From contig LADS01000058.1 in assembly GCA_000961725.1 (NCBI GenBank), positions 62,001 through 126,000 on the forward strand: a stretch of 64,000 nt of DNA, read 5' to 3'. Every line of letters starts with the position of its first letter. Positions within the stretch are counted from its first letter, which is position 1. Below are positions 50,442 to 59,349 of this stretch, piece by piece. The stretch comes from Desulfobulbaceae bacterium BRH_c16a. GTDB taxonomy: Bacteria > Desulfobacterota > Desulfobulbia > Desulfobulbales > Desulfocapsaceae. The notes below the pieces were generated by a model that saw only the letters and a program-made list of their open reading frames with translations, did not search any database and was not told where the DNA came from. The position numbers were made by a program, and so were the translations under genes.

Positions 50442-53056
50442 GATTTTTTACCTCCGTCAACAATCCAGGCATCAACACGAAGGCCTGCTGCCGGATCATA
50501 CTTTCGTGAAAACGCGTCGGGAAATTCCCGTCGCCACTTATCCATCTCTTCGCCGCTTACTTTCTGCACCTCGACCAGATAGCCGCCGCCGATCTGGCCG
50601 ACGCAGTTTTCCGAAGTCACGGCGCCGGGGGTAATGGTGTTGATGGCGCCGCCGCGCTCGATTTCGCCGGTCTTGATCGGATCGTGTCTGGCCCCGTGAT
50701 CGACATATGCGACTCCCGGACGCACTCTTTCAGTGATGTATGCCCCTGTCAGAACAATTCCGCGTTCGTTGAAGACCTTGACGATGTCACCGGATTGTAT
50801 GCCGCGCTTTTCCGCCTCCGAAGGATGCAGCCAGCACGGTTCGTATTTATAGCCGTCCGGGCCGGTCACCTTCATGGTCGGCGTTTCCCGGGTCCAGGTG
50901 ATGTCGTCGCACTGGGCGTGTACACGCCAGCGGCCGTGGTTTGACATGATCAGAAGAGGGAACATCTTGGCGCGATGACTGGTGAGTCGCTCGTCATGAT
51001 TGTGGCTTTTCTCGACCCATTTGGGAATCGGCCCTCTTTCCTTGTCGTCCGGATATGCTTTGGCTAGAGCCTCGGAATAAAACTCGAGCTTGCCGGTCGG
51101 GGTATTGAGCTTGTGTTTTTCAGGATCCAGGTAAAACTCACGGAATCCCGGCGGATCGTTTTCCCAGTCCGGGTGCGTGTTGTACATCCAGTAGCCTTTT
51201 TCCTTCAGTTGTTCCCAGGACACCAGTTTTTCTCCGCCCATATAGCCCCAGATGGCTTTCTGCAGATCCGCGGTGGTTTTCCCTTCGGTCATCTGCTGTT
51301 CCATTCCCTCGAACTGCTTGGCTACTTCGAGCACGCACTGGGCGTCGCTTTTCGATTCGCCGACCGGTTCGATGGCTTTTTCGGTGAGCATGATGTTCGG
51401 CTGCATCGTGCCCTGGCGAATGTTGGTGACGATGTCGTCGACTTCCATGTGAGTATTGGCGGGCAGGACGATGTCGGCATAAAGACAGTCGTTTTCGAAC
51501 CACGGGTGCTGAGCGACGAAAAATTCGATTTCCGGGCTGCGCATCGCCAGTTCGGTCTCATGGCCGAAATTCCAGCACGTGATGCGGCACGGGCTGTCGG
51601 CCCAGATCATATGGATTCTCGAACCTTTTTCTTCTTTTGAGATCGGGAAAGTGTACTCGACGAACTGGTCGTGGGTGAGGGCGTTCTGGGCTCCGGTGCC
51701 CCGGAACTTGATCGGTTCGGTGCCCATAATGGCATTCTGGATCAGGGTCTTCGGAATAACCTGCTGCTGCCAGGCACTTACCGCACTGAGAACCGGCAGG
51801 GCGATCCGCTCCTCGATTTCCGGATTCCAGAAGAATGTGCCGCCGAGGCCCTCAGCCCTCGGCAGGCCGAAATAGGTGAACTGATGCTGATGCACGCCCG
51901 GTCCGCCGAGACCCTGCATGCCGAGCAGAATACACTCGAGACGGGCGGGTTCGTGGGAGAAGGGTCCGCGAATGAAACCGCCGCCGAAATAGTGGGCGAT
52001 AGAGGTAGTTTTCGCGGCAAATTCGCGGGCCAGTGCCTTGATCGTCCAGACCGGCACGCCGCATTTCGGCGAGGCCCACTCCGGCGTTTTAGGTACAGCG
52101 TCTTCCTTGCCGAGCACGTAATCGGCTACTTTATCCATACCGACGGTATGGGTTTTTACGTATTCCTTGTCATAGGTTCCTTCGGTCAGCCACATATAGA
52201 TGATGGCCAGCTGGAGGGCGGCATCGGTATTGGGCAGAACCGGAATCCACTTGTCGGCGTGGATCGCCGCGCCGTAGTTGCAGTCCGGACAGATATAGAC
52301 CTGTTTGATGCCGACTTCGGTAAAATAGTAGCACAGCCGGCTGGCAAACTGGCCGACAAATCCCCAGGGAGTTGTTTCCGGGTCACAGCCCCAGAACAAA
52401 ACCATGTCGGAATGCTCGATGGTATCTTTGACGATATTGGCGGCAGGATACATGATGCCCTGGGCACCCTGGCCCCAGACATGTTTGGCGCCCCAGTACC
52501 AGCCTTCCCAGCTGTCGGGGTTTCGGACCTGGAGGGTAAAACCGCCGAGGTACTCGAGGAGGACGCCCGGGTGGCCGTGCGGGGTATTGATGGTTTTGCA
52601 TTCGCCGTGGCCGTCGCCCTGCATCAGGATGGCATTAGGGCCGTACTCCTTGTGCACTCTCCTGATCTCGTCTGCAATGAGCTTTGATGCTTCGTCCCAG
52701 GAGATTCGCACAAACTTGCTCTTGCCGCGGTTCTGGGGGTTGCGCTCGCCGTTTGGGTCCCAGTCCACTCTTTTCATAGGAAAAGGAACGCGGTTTGGCG
52801 AGTAGACGCGCTTTTTGTAGGCGAGAGAGAAAGGGCCGGGCAGAGATTTCCAGGTGGGCTCAATAGTCTTGCCGTTTCGTTCCATTTTCCACTGGCGAAC
52901 CTCTTCCTTCTTGTATTTCCACCCATACTGCATCGGGCGCACACGGACAATCTTGCCATCTTTGACATCTACCATTCCTTCGGCCCCACCTCCGAAGTAA
53001 CCGCCGAGTCCCAGGGATCTCAAGACTGTTTTGTCTTTTGTTTTGATTGGTTTCAT
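50438..53056 (-). CDS. Divergent transhydroxylase/resorcinol-hydroxylase-like Mo enzyme, large subunit
   Basis: An 872-residue bis-MGD protein. It keeps FPMKRVDWDPNGERNPQNRG and RNPDSWEGWYWG, so Asp and the Mo-ligand Ser are present. The SHH motif is replaced by GDGHGE, and the FPGY Tyr region reads TYFGLPRAEG, so the transhydroxylase Tyr is not evident. That argues for another reaction, for example ring hydroxylation as by the resorcinol hydroxylase RhLS, a family relative. There is no Tat signal or N-terminal Fe-S motif. The ATG at 53056 follows AGAGGAGA; the frame open to 53194 overlaps operator sequence. Confidence 0.82.
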   Translation of the reverse strand: MKPIKTKDKTVLRSLGLGGYFGGGAEGMVDVKDGKIVRVRPMQYGWKYKKEEVRQWKMERNGKTIEPTWKSLPGPFSLAYKKRVYSPNRVPFPMKRVDWDPNGERNPQNRGKSKFVRISWDEASKLIADEIRRVHKEYGPNAILMQGDGHGECKTINTPHGHPGVLLEYLGGFTLQVRNPDSWEGWYWGAKHVWGQGAQGIMYPAANIVKDTIEHSDMVLFWGCDPETTPWGFVGQFASRLCYYFTEVGIKQVYICPDCNYGAAIHADKWIPVLPNTDAALQLAIIYMWLTEGTYDKEYVKTHTVGMDKVADYVLGKEDAVPKTPEWASPKCGVPVWTIKALAREFAAKTTSIAHYFGGGFIRGPFSHEPARLECILLGMQGLGGPGVHQHQFTYFGLPRAEGLGGTFFWNPEIEERIALPVLSAVSAWQQQVIPKTLIQNAIMGTEPIKFRGTGAQNALTHDQFVEYTFPISKEEKGSRIHMIWADSPCRITCWNFGHETELAMRSPEIEFFVAQHPWFENDCLYADIVLPANTHMEVDDIVTNIRQGTMQPNIMLTEKAIEPVGESKSDAQCVLEVAKQFEGMEQQMTEGKTTADLQKAIWGYMGGEKLVSWEQLKEKGYWMYNTHPDWENDPPGFREFYLDPEKHKLNTPTGKLEFYSEALAKAYPDDKERGPIPKWVEKSHNHDERLTSHRAKMFPLLIMSNHGRWRVHAQCDDITWTRETPTMKVTGPDGYKYEPCWLHPSEAEKRGIQSGDIVKVFNERGIVLTGAYITERVRPGVAYVDHGARHDPIKTGEIERGGAINTITPGAVTSENCVGQIGGGYLVEVQKVSGEEMDKWRREFPDAFSRKYDPAAGLRVDAWIVDGGKKS

Positions 53057-53169
53057 CGATACGATTCTCCTCTGGTTGAAAATTCGATGCATTGCAATGG
53101 CCAATGCCTCTATGTAAGCCCGCAACACTCTTGGAAAGGTAAATTGTCCTGTCTTGTCTGCATGAAAAA

Positions 53170-53179
53170 TTACATGCAA
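53170..53179. promoter_or_regulatory. Operator copy in module C leader (TTACATGCAA)
   Basis: It lies downstream of the leftward promoter at 53260-53233 and about 115 bases before the large-subunit start. As a second site it may help repression together with 53236-53245. Confidence 0.6.
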
Positions 53180-53232
53180 TAAAGGGTTGAACAAAAAAAT
53201 GCACTCATGGCCTTGGTGATTTGTAAGCTGTT

Positions 53233-53260
53233 ATTTTACATGAAACACATGCCGTGTCAA
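53233..53260 (-). promoter_or_regulatory. Leftward promoter of third Mo enzyme with overlapping operator
   Basis: TTGACA (53260-53255), 16 bases ending TTTCATG, TAAAAT (53238-53233). The imperfect palindrome TTACATGAAA (53236-53245, + strand) overlaps the -10 and spacer end in the same phase as at 31860-31887. Confidence 0.75.
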
Positions 53261-53344
53261 TATCTTTTTCTCAGTCAATCGCCGAGATATACTTGAGAAA
53301 AAAATGGAATTGCCACTGCGGGATGACCCGGATGTCTGTAATCA

Positions 53345-53354
53345 TTGCATGCAA
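53345..53354. promoter_or_regulatory. Operator copy (TTGCATGCAA)
   Basis: It lies within the 12-bp palindrome ATTGCATGCAAT at 53344-53355, just beyond the stop of the IscA-like gene and about 85 bases upstream of the module C promoter. It is the only fully symmetric TTGC version. Confidence 0.6.
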
Positions 53355-53376
53355 TTATCCTTGCCCTCCGATAGCT

Positions 53377-53889
53377 TTAAAGCCATGCTGCTTTACGCTG
53401 TTTTCGCCGCGATCTGATCTTTAATCCGGTCGGGCATGGAGCCTCGCAGGTAACGCAGACTCCGGTACAGCGCGATCCGCCCCTGGTGCCGCACTGGAAG
53501 GCGCAGGTGCCGCAACCTGTCAGCGGAGAGATTCCTTTGCCGCTCAGCCGGAAGGCAAAGCCGTCGCTGTCTATTTTTATCGGGCCGTATTGTTTTAAAA
53601 TTCTCCGCTCGACCACACAGGTGAAGCCATCTCTTTTAAAAACCGCATCGGCAGGCTGGAGGGCTTCCGGGCTTATGCCGAAGGATTGCATGCCGCATCC
53701 GCCGATCGTGAGAAAGATGCGGATCGGCAGGGTGTCCTTGCCCTGCAGGTACTCCCTGAGCAGCAGCGCCGCCTTGGGGGTAACCTCAAGGCCGGATACT
53801 TCACGTTCAACGGAGTATTCCAGGGCAGGCAGGAGCGACGAGCATTGCTCTGCCGGTATTTCAGGAATAACCGTGGCTGATTGGGTCAT
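53377..53889 (-). CDS. IscA/HesB-like protein with Cys-rich tail
   Basis: A 170-residue protein. Residues about 32-130 follow the IscA/HesB fold (LEVTPKAALLLREYL, IRIFLTIGGCGMQSFGI, FTCVVERRIL, GFAFRLSG). The C-terminal part carries nine Cys in about 30 residues (CGTCAFQCG, CTGVCVTCEAPC). The tail could bind an extra Fe-S or zinc site. It is transcribed after the MoeA-like gene, 25 bases downstream, and may help supply clusters or sulfur to the Mo enzymes. I know no named family with this exact tail. Confidence 0.7.
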   Translation of the reverse strand: MTQSATVIPEIPAEQCSSLLPALEYSVEREVSGLEVTPKAALLLREYLQGKDTLPIRIFLTIGGCGMQSFGISPEALQPADAVFKRDGFTCVVERRILKQYGPIKIDSDGFAFRLSGKGISPLTGCGTCAFQCGTRGGSRCTGVCVTCEAPCPTGLKIRSRRKQRKAAWL

Positions 53890-53914
53890 GGCGCTCGCCT
53901 CCTTGGCCTCGTGT

Positions 53915-54943
53915 CTATTTACCGAAGGGACAGACGGGATACGTACATGTCCTGCACTGGAGGCAGAGCCCGCCGTGGCCGAGTCCCGCTATCTCCTTTC
54001 TGGTTATCTTTTCCCCGGCGAGAACCCGCGGAAAGACAAGATCGAGGACGGTGCGGGAGGCGTACATCCCGCAGGCCGGAATGCCGAGTACCGGAATGTC
54101 GCCAAGGTAGGCGACCATGAACATCGCCCCGGGGAGCACCGGCGTACCGTAGACGATATCCTTAACCCCGGCCTGCTGCAGCGCGTGGCGGGTGCGGTCG
54201 TCCGGATCGACGCTCATTCCTCCGGTGGTGATAAGAAGATCTGCGCCCCGGCTCACCAGGCCTGTGGTTGCCTCGGCAATCATCGTGTCGTCATCCGGGA
54301 GAAAAACGACATCCAGCACCTCTCCTCCAAGCTCGGCCACTTTCTTTGTGATAATCGGTTCGAATTTGTCTTTGATCAGGCCGGAAAAAACCTCGTTGCC
54401 GGTTATCATGATGCCGACCTTCGGTTTTCGCAGGGGGACGACGGTCAACACATGGTTCTTGGCTTCAAGGGCTGCGGCAACGGCGGCTTCGACTTTTTTC
54501 CGGGCCACCACCAGCGGAATGGCTCTGGTGGCTGCAACCGTATCTCCGGTTTTGACCATGGTATTGTCGTGCCGGGTCGCACACATTACTTCGCCATGCA
54601 TGTTGAACGCCATGAGGGCTTCGATATCGACCTTAAAAAGCCCGTCCCTGGTCGCCTTCAGGTTGATTTTGCCCTCGCGCGGTGCGTCCTGCCAGCCCAC
54701 TCCCGGTCCACAGAGCGCAGTGGCTAAAGCCTCGGCGGCTTCGTCTTCGTGCATTTCGTCAGGCGTGGTTCGAATAATAAAGAGATTATTTTTGCCGAGC
54801 CGGCGCAGATGGTCGAGGTCGTCCTTTTTCAGGATATGGCCTTTATGGAACGCGGCCCCTTTAAATTCGCCGGGGCGGATCTCGGTAATATCGTGAGCCA
54901 GCGGGAAACCGACTGCTTCTTCCAGAGTGACGACCTGTTTCAT
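53915..54943 (-). CDS. MoeA-like molybdopterin-binding protein with Cys-rich C-terminus
   Basis: A 342-residue protein. The central MoCF-biosynthesis domain (about 170-310) has VGIMITGNEVFSG, LLITTGGMSVDPDDRTRHAL and GTPVLPGAMFMVAYLGDIPVLGIPACG, the MPT-binding fold of MoeA/MogA. An N-terminal segment recalls MoeA subdomains (EAVGFPLAHDIT), though it is shorter than MoeA (about 410). A CLQCRTCTYPVC tail is added. It likely inserts or handles molybdenum cofactor for the bis-MGD enzymes of this region. Its promoter shares the operator at 55013. Confidence 0.82.
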   Translation of the reverse strand: MKQVVTLEEAVGFPLAHDITEIRPGEFKGAAFHKGHILKKDDLDHLRRLGKNNLFIIRTTPDEMHEDEAAEALATALCGPGVGWQDAPREGKINLKATRDGLFKVDIEALMAFNMHGEVMCATRHDNTMVKTGDTVAATRAIPLVVARKKVEAAVAAALEAKNHVLTVVPLRKPKVGIMITGNEVFSGLIKDKFEPIITKKVAELGGEVLDVVFLPDDDTMIAEATTGLVSRGADLLITTGGMSVDPDDRTRHALQQAGVKDIVYGTPVLPGAMFMVAYLGDIPVLGIPACGMYASRTVLDLVFPRVLAGEKITRKEIAGLGHGGLCLQCRTCTYPVCPFGK

Positions 54944-55009
54944 GGTTTTCTTTCCTCCGGGACTGGTGCGGGTGAAAATGAACGAGATTTTTTACAATCA
55001 TTGTATGAT

Positions 55010-55037
55010 ATATTGCATGTAATTATCGCGGTGTCAA
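55010..55037 (-). promoter_or_regulatory. Leftward promoter of moeA-like gene with overlapping operator
   Basis: TTGACA (55037-55032), 16 bases ending ATTACATG, CAATAT (55015-55010). The palindrome TTGCATGTAA (55013-55022, + strand) covers the spacer end and -10. A second palindrome TACAATCATTGTA lies at 54992-55004. The remaining stretch to 55378 shows no gene. Confidence 0.7.
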
Positions 55038-55378
55038 GCGATTAATGCGCAGGTTCTTTCATGGCGCCGGACAGTCGACGCGCGCCATTACCCACCGCCC
55101 TGGTACTCAACAGCACGGAATACCCGGGGAATAATGAAACGAGTGCCGGATTTTTACGGCCGAGTTTGAAAGTACTTGTTTGACCGGCAGCATGGACATT
55201 GTAACCTTATTGACATACCTTACATTATGTAATAAATATCTCTGCCAGCTCCTCCTGAATGGATCTGCAAGACCTTACTATTCCAAAAGGTTTCGGATCC
55301 CCGGATCGTAAAGAGGAGAGAGGCGTTTCTCTCTGTTCCGAGGGCTCTCCCGATTCATTGCATTAAGAGGTAACAGTA

Positions 55379-56029
55379 GTGAAGAAAACCAGTAACCTCA
55401 CCCTGAAGGTGTATCAGCGGATAATTGAGTTGATGCTCAATTATGAGATAGTGCCGGGCCAGCGACTGGTCTTTATCGATCTGGCCAAACAACTGGGAGT
55501 CAGCAGGACCCCGGTGAATAATGCCTTGAGCATTCTCGCCCAGGAAGGCTACCTTGACTTCGTCCCCAACCAGGGGTATTCGGTCCATCGATTGAACCTG
55601 AAGGAAGCGGAAAACCTCTACGATATACGCGAGGTGCTTGAGGTAGGTTTTATCGGACCGGCGATCCGCGGCATGACCGATAAAAAGATGCAGGCCTTGA
55701 AAAAGCGGAAGAATGATTATGAAAAGGCCATTTCCACCCATGTCGATCGCAAGCTCTTCATCCTCGACACGGAGTTCCATGCCGGGGTCCTCGATATGGT
55801 CGGCAATGACATTTTATCCTATCGCTATCGGGAAATATGTCAGAAAATATTTCTGCGGTTCCGGACCGAGGATCTGCGGCTGAATCGGATCATGGAGATA
55901 AGGGACGAGCATAATGAGATCTTCGAGGCGATCAGCATCAAGGATGTCGAACGTTCAAAGGAGCTTGTGAAAACCCATCACAAGAACTCCCGGAAAAACC
56001 TCTTCCCCATCATTTTTCCGGGCGAATAA
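55379..56029 (+). CDS. GntR-family regulator with FCD domain
   Basis: A 216-residue protein starting with GTG after GAGGT. The N-terminal winged helix (about 8-75) reads RIIELMLNYEIVPGQRLVFIDLAKQLGVSRTPVNNALSIL. The C-terminal FCD helical domain (about 85-210) keeps the metal-binding Asp/His pattern (DTEFHAGVLDMVGND, KTHHKNS). FCD-type GntR proteins bind short palindromes and respond to organic acids. The shared TT(A/G)CATG(T/C)AA element is of this kind, and one copy lies between this gene and the divergent moeA-like gene. It is the best candidate for its regulator, with IclR as alternative. Confidence 0.9.
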   Translation: MKKTSNLTLKVYQRIIELMLNYEIVPGQRLVFIDLAKQLGVSRTPVNNALSILAQEGYLDFVPNQGYSVHRLNLKEAENLYDIREVLEVGFIGPAIRGMTDKKMQALKKRKNDYEKAISTHVDRKLFILDTEFHAGVLDMVGNDILSYRYREICQKIFLRFRTEDLRLNRIMEIRDEHNEIFEAISIKDVERSKELVKTHHKNSRKNLFPIIFPGE

Positions 56030-56058
56030 GAGACGCCCGGAGTCGTCGGGCCCCGGGG

Positions 56059-57087
56059 TCAAGGTCTCCTCTGGAAAGAAAAGAATTCGGCGAATTGCGC
56101 CAGAATGTATTGGATATCCTCGGGATGGACATCGAGGTGGGTGACCAGCCGGGTCGTTTTACCGGGGCTGATGAGGATGTTGCGATCCCGGAGAAATTCG
56201 GCAAGTGCCGCGGTGGTGTCAGCCGCCGCACTGAAAAAAACCATGTTGGTTTGGGCCGGATCGTTCTCGACCGCAAGCGCTTCGAACTGCGTGAGCCCAG
56301 CCGTCAGCAATTCGGCATGGCGGTGATCCTGAGCCAGGCGGTCGATGTTGTTTGTCAGGGCGTAGATCCCGGCCGCAGCTAGTATCCCTGCCTGACGCAT
56401 TCCGCCGCCGGTCATCTTTCGCCATTTGCGCGCCTCTTCGATAAAACCTTTCGCACCGCAGAGCAGCGAGCCGACCGGCGCCCCCAGCCCTTTGGAAAGG
56501 CAGACGGAGACCGAGTCGAAATGGCGGGTGATCTTCCGGGCATCGACCTGCTGTTTGACTGCCGCATTGAACAGCCTGGCCCCGTCGAGGTGGAGCCGGA
56601 GGTTTTTGGCCGCAGCAAAGCTCGCGGCCTCTGCCAGATAGTTCAAAGGCAGGGCCTTGCCATTCCGGGTATTTTCGAGGCAGAGCAGGCGCGTTCTGGC
56701 GAAGTGGATATCGTCCGGTTTGATCTTTTCTTCGACCTTCGCAAGCGATAAAGTGGAATCCGCTTCAAATTCAATCGGCTGGGGCTGGACGCTGCCCAGT
56801 ACCGCGGCGCCGCCCCCTTCATATTTATAGGTGTGGGCGAGCTGGCCGACGATATATTCATCGCCCCGGCCGCAGTGGGATAAGATGCTGACGAGGTTGG
56901 CCTGGGTGCCGCTGGCGGTAAAAAGCGCCGCTTCAAAACCGAGCAGTTCGGCAGCATACGCCTCCAGTTTGTTCACCGTCGGATCATCACGGTAAACATC
57001 GTCGCCAACCTCGGCCTCCGCCATGGCCGAACGCATTGCCTCGGAGGGTCTGGTGACGGTGTCGCTGCGCAGATCGATTGTTCTCAT
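56059..57087 (-). CDS. ltaE: Low-specificity L-threonine aldolase
   Basis: A 342-residue fold-type I PLP enzyme. It has IDLRSDTVTRPSEAMR at the start, VGDDVYRDDPTVNKLE, ENTRNGKALPL and HLDGARLFNAA. The PLP Lys lies in SVCLSKGLGAPVGS near residue 200. It cleaves threonine and allo-threonine to glycine and acetaldehyde, and may act on beta-hydroxy amino acids generally. It stands alone between the GntR gene and repeat family 2. Confidence 0.93.
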   Translation of the reverse strand: MRTIDLRSDTVTRPSEAMRSAMAEAEVGDDVYRDDPTVNKLEAYAAELLGFEAALFTASGTQANLVSILSHCGRGDEYIVGQLAHTYKYEGGGAAVLGSVQPQPIEFEADSTLSLAKVEEKIKPDDIHFARTRLLCLENTRNGKALPLNYLAEAASFAAAKNLRLHLDGARLFNAAVKQQVDARKITRHFDSVSVCLSKGLGAPVGSLLCGAKGFIEEARKWRKMTGGGMRQAGILAAAGIYALTNNIDRLAQDHRHAELLTAGLTQFEALAVENDPAQTNMVFFSAAADTTAALAEFLRDRNILISPGKTTRLVTHLDVHPEDIQYILAQFAEFFSFQRRP

Positions 57088-57125
57088 AATCTCGTTCCTC
57101 CGGTTGTACCTTCTCGAAAAAAGTA

Positions 57126-57236
57126 TTAGTACCTTAGAAATTCATTTCTTGTTTTTTAGGAATGAATTTCGTTAAGGTACTTATACCCCTCAAGGGGGCA
57201 CTGAAATGAGTACCCCCTTGTGGGGTGTTAGAATTC
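57126..57236. repeat. Dispersed palindromic repeat family 2, copy 3
   Basis: TAGTACCTTAGAAATTC, a spacer with its own inverted TTCATTTC/GAATGAA arms, then GAATTTCGTTAAGGTACTTA. It is followed by C-run/G-run hairpins (CCCCTCAAGGGGG, CCCCCTTGTGGGG). It is the fullest copy, lying between divergent genes. Confidence 0.75.
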
Positions 57237-57336
57237 CTCTGCAGTTGCAACCCCGCTTTCGGCAAACGCCCAGGGCGTCCGGGGCGGGATGATTCATCTT
57301 CCAGAAAATATGTACAGGAGAAAAAATAAAAAAGCG

Positions 57337-59322
57337 ATGGCTAAAAGTCTGGGGCTGAGTCCCGCTCAGCATGAAATATTGGCCGAGGCGGAGTTCAATC
57401 TCACCGCCCTGTCGGAGCAGGAACTGCTGGCTATCGCCGAGGGGGATATCGATCTTGACCGTGTCGATGACGACCAGCTGATCGAGTTGTTGAATGTCGC
57501 CAATCTCCTTTATCGGGGCGGGGAGCTGCTGATATCCGATGAGCTCTATGATTTTACTTACCTGGCCGAACTGAAGAGGAGGATCCCCGACCACCCTTTT
57601 CTGCATACGGTGGAACCCGAACCGTACCCCGGCGCAAAAACCGTGGAGCTGCCGGTGCGCATGCTGTCCACGGAAAAGGCCTACAATTTCAACGCGATTG
57701 AGCGATGGGCCAAACGGATTGAAAAGGCGGCCGGAGAGTGCGGCGTCGATTTCGCCGGCCTTATCTTCCGGGCGACACCGAAACTTGACGGCTTTGCCGC
57801 CTACGATGACGGCAAGACCCTCTATACCCGCGGTGACGGCCGGCGCGGCACGGATATCACCCGGGTCTTCGAGCGCGGCCTGCAGGTTGCCAAAGCCGGG
57901 GCCCGTGGTCTCGGAGCGGGGGAGGTTGTCGTCAGCCGCAGCTACTTTCAGGCGCACCTCGCACCTTTTTTTGATAATTCAAGAAACTTCCAGGCGAGCC
58001 TTATCAAGGAAAAGGAGCTTGAACCACATGCTGTCGAGGCGATCAAATCGGGTCATGCGGTCTTCTTTCCGTTTGCTCTTCTGCCCTGCTGGGAAGGGGA
58101 ATGGTCTCTTCTTGCCGCCGACTTCGACGGTGTAGTCGACAGGCTGTGGCAGGCGATGGATTTCGATGTCGACGGCATCGTCCTCGATATCGACGACGAA
58201 AGAATACGGCAATACATGGGGGCCACCCGCCATCACCATCGCTGGCAGATTGCTTTCAAGAAAAACACCGAAACCGCGGAGGTCAAGGTTTTGCGGGTCA
58301 TCGCCCAGACCTCGAGGTCCGGCCGGGTAAACCCGGTGGCTGAGGTCGAGCCGACGAGGCTCTCAGGCGCCCTCATCCAGCGGGCTACAGCCCACCACTA
58401 TAATATGGTTAGAGAGAAAGGGATCGGTCCGGGTGCGGTCATCAGGCTGTCGCGAAGCGGCGAGGTGATCCCGAAGATTGAAGAGGTGCTGGTGCCGGTG
58501 GTGCCCGAGCTGCCCGAAGAGTGTCCGAGCTGCGGTTCGCCGCTCGTCTGGGAAAATGACTATCTTCTCTGCATCGACACCTTGAAATGCCCGGCCCAGA
58601 TAACCAATGGCATCGAACATTTTTTCAAGGTCCTCGGTAACGTCGATGGTTTCGGCCAGTCGTCGATCCGCAAGATCTTTGCCGGCGGTATCCGGTCGCT
58701 GCCGGAGATCTACGCTCTTGCCGAGGAGCAGCTGGTCGATCTCGGATTCGGGCCGAAACAGGCCGAGAATATGGTGGCCCAGCTGCAACGCAGCCGCATG
58801 GAGCCGATCGAGGACTGGCGCTTTCTCGCCGCCTTCGGCAATTATCGGATGGGGATGGGGAATTGCGAAAAGCTTCTCTCGGTTTTTCCTCTGGAAAGGG
58901 TTTTCCTGCTCACCAAAGAAGAGATTGTCGCTATCAGGGGCTTCAGCGATAAAACCGCCGACGAGATGCTCGCCGGCTTGCGGGCGACGGCCGATCTTTT
59001 TACCGCCGTATACGGGCTGGGCTTTAACCTCATAGCCACGCCGCTCGAGACCGATCAGGCGATATCGGGCAATGGACCGCTGGCAGGCAAGCTCATTGTC
59101 TTTACCGGAACCATGCGGCAGGGCAGCCGGGAAGACATGAAAAAGCAGGCCAAGGCACTTGGCGCAAAGGTTGGCGACGCGATTACCGGCAAAACCGATC
59201 TGCTGGTGTGCGGCGAAAAAGTGGGTGCTGCCAAGTTGAACAAAGCCAGGGGGCTCGGGGTGCGGATCGTGTCGGAAGAGGACTATGTGCAGCAGCTGCT
59301 GGAAAGCGGTGCAGGACAATGA
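57337..59322 (+). CDS. NAD-dependent DNA ligase (LigA-type), divergent
   Basis: About 661 residues. It has an N-terminal Ia-like segment (ISDELYDFTYLAEL), adenylation motif KLDG with Lys149, and IAFKKNTETAEVKVLRV leading into the OB fold (SRSGRVNPVAEVEP). A C4 zinc finger CPSCG...CIDTLKCPAQ, helix-hairpin-helix repeats and a C-terminal BRCT domain (LAGKLIVFTGTMRQGSR) follow. All domains are present, but the usual SLDNAF lead-in is MLSTEKAYNF. It may therefore be a second ligase beside the housekeeping LigA. Starts at 57289 and 57310 are possible. Confidence 0.85.
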   Translation: MAKSLGLSPAQHEILAEAEFNLTALSEQELLAIAEGDIDLDRVDDDQLIELLNVANLLYRGGELLISDELYDFTYLAELKRRIPDHPFLHTVEPEPYPGAKTVELPVRMLSTEKAYNFNAIERWAKRIEKAAGECGVDFAGLIFRATPKLDGFAAYDDGKTLYTRGDGRRGTDITRVFERGLQVAKAGARGLGAGEVVVSRSYFQAHLAPFFDNSRNFQASLIKEKELEPHAVEAIKSGHAVFFPFALLPCWEGEWSLLAADFDGVVDRLWQAMDFDVDGIVLDIDDERIRQYMGATRHHHRWQIAFKKNTETAEVKVLRVIAQTSRSGRVNPVAEVEPTRLSGALIQRATAHHYNMVREKGIGPGAVIRLSRSGEVIPKIEEVLVPVVPELPEECPSCGSPLVWENDYLLCIDTLKCPAQITNGIEHFFKVLGNVDGFGQSSIRKIFAGGIRSLPEIYALAEEQLVDLGFGPKQAENMVAQLQRSRMEPIEDWRFLAAFGNYRMGMGNCEKLLSVFPLERVFLLTKEEIVAIRGFSDKTADEMLAGLRATADLFTAVYGLGFNLIATPLETDQAISGNGPLAGKLIVFTGTMRQGSREDMKKQAKALGAKVGDAITGKTDLLVCGEKVGAAKLNKARGLGVRIVSEEDYVQQLLESGAGQ

Positions 59323-59349
59323 GTTTCCCGCACCGCACGGTTGTCGGGG

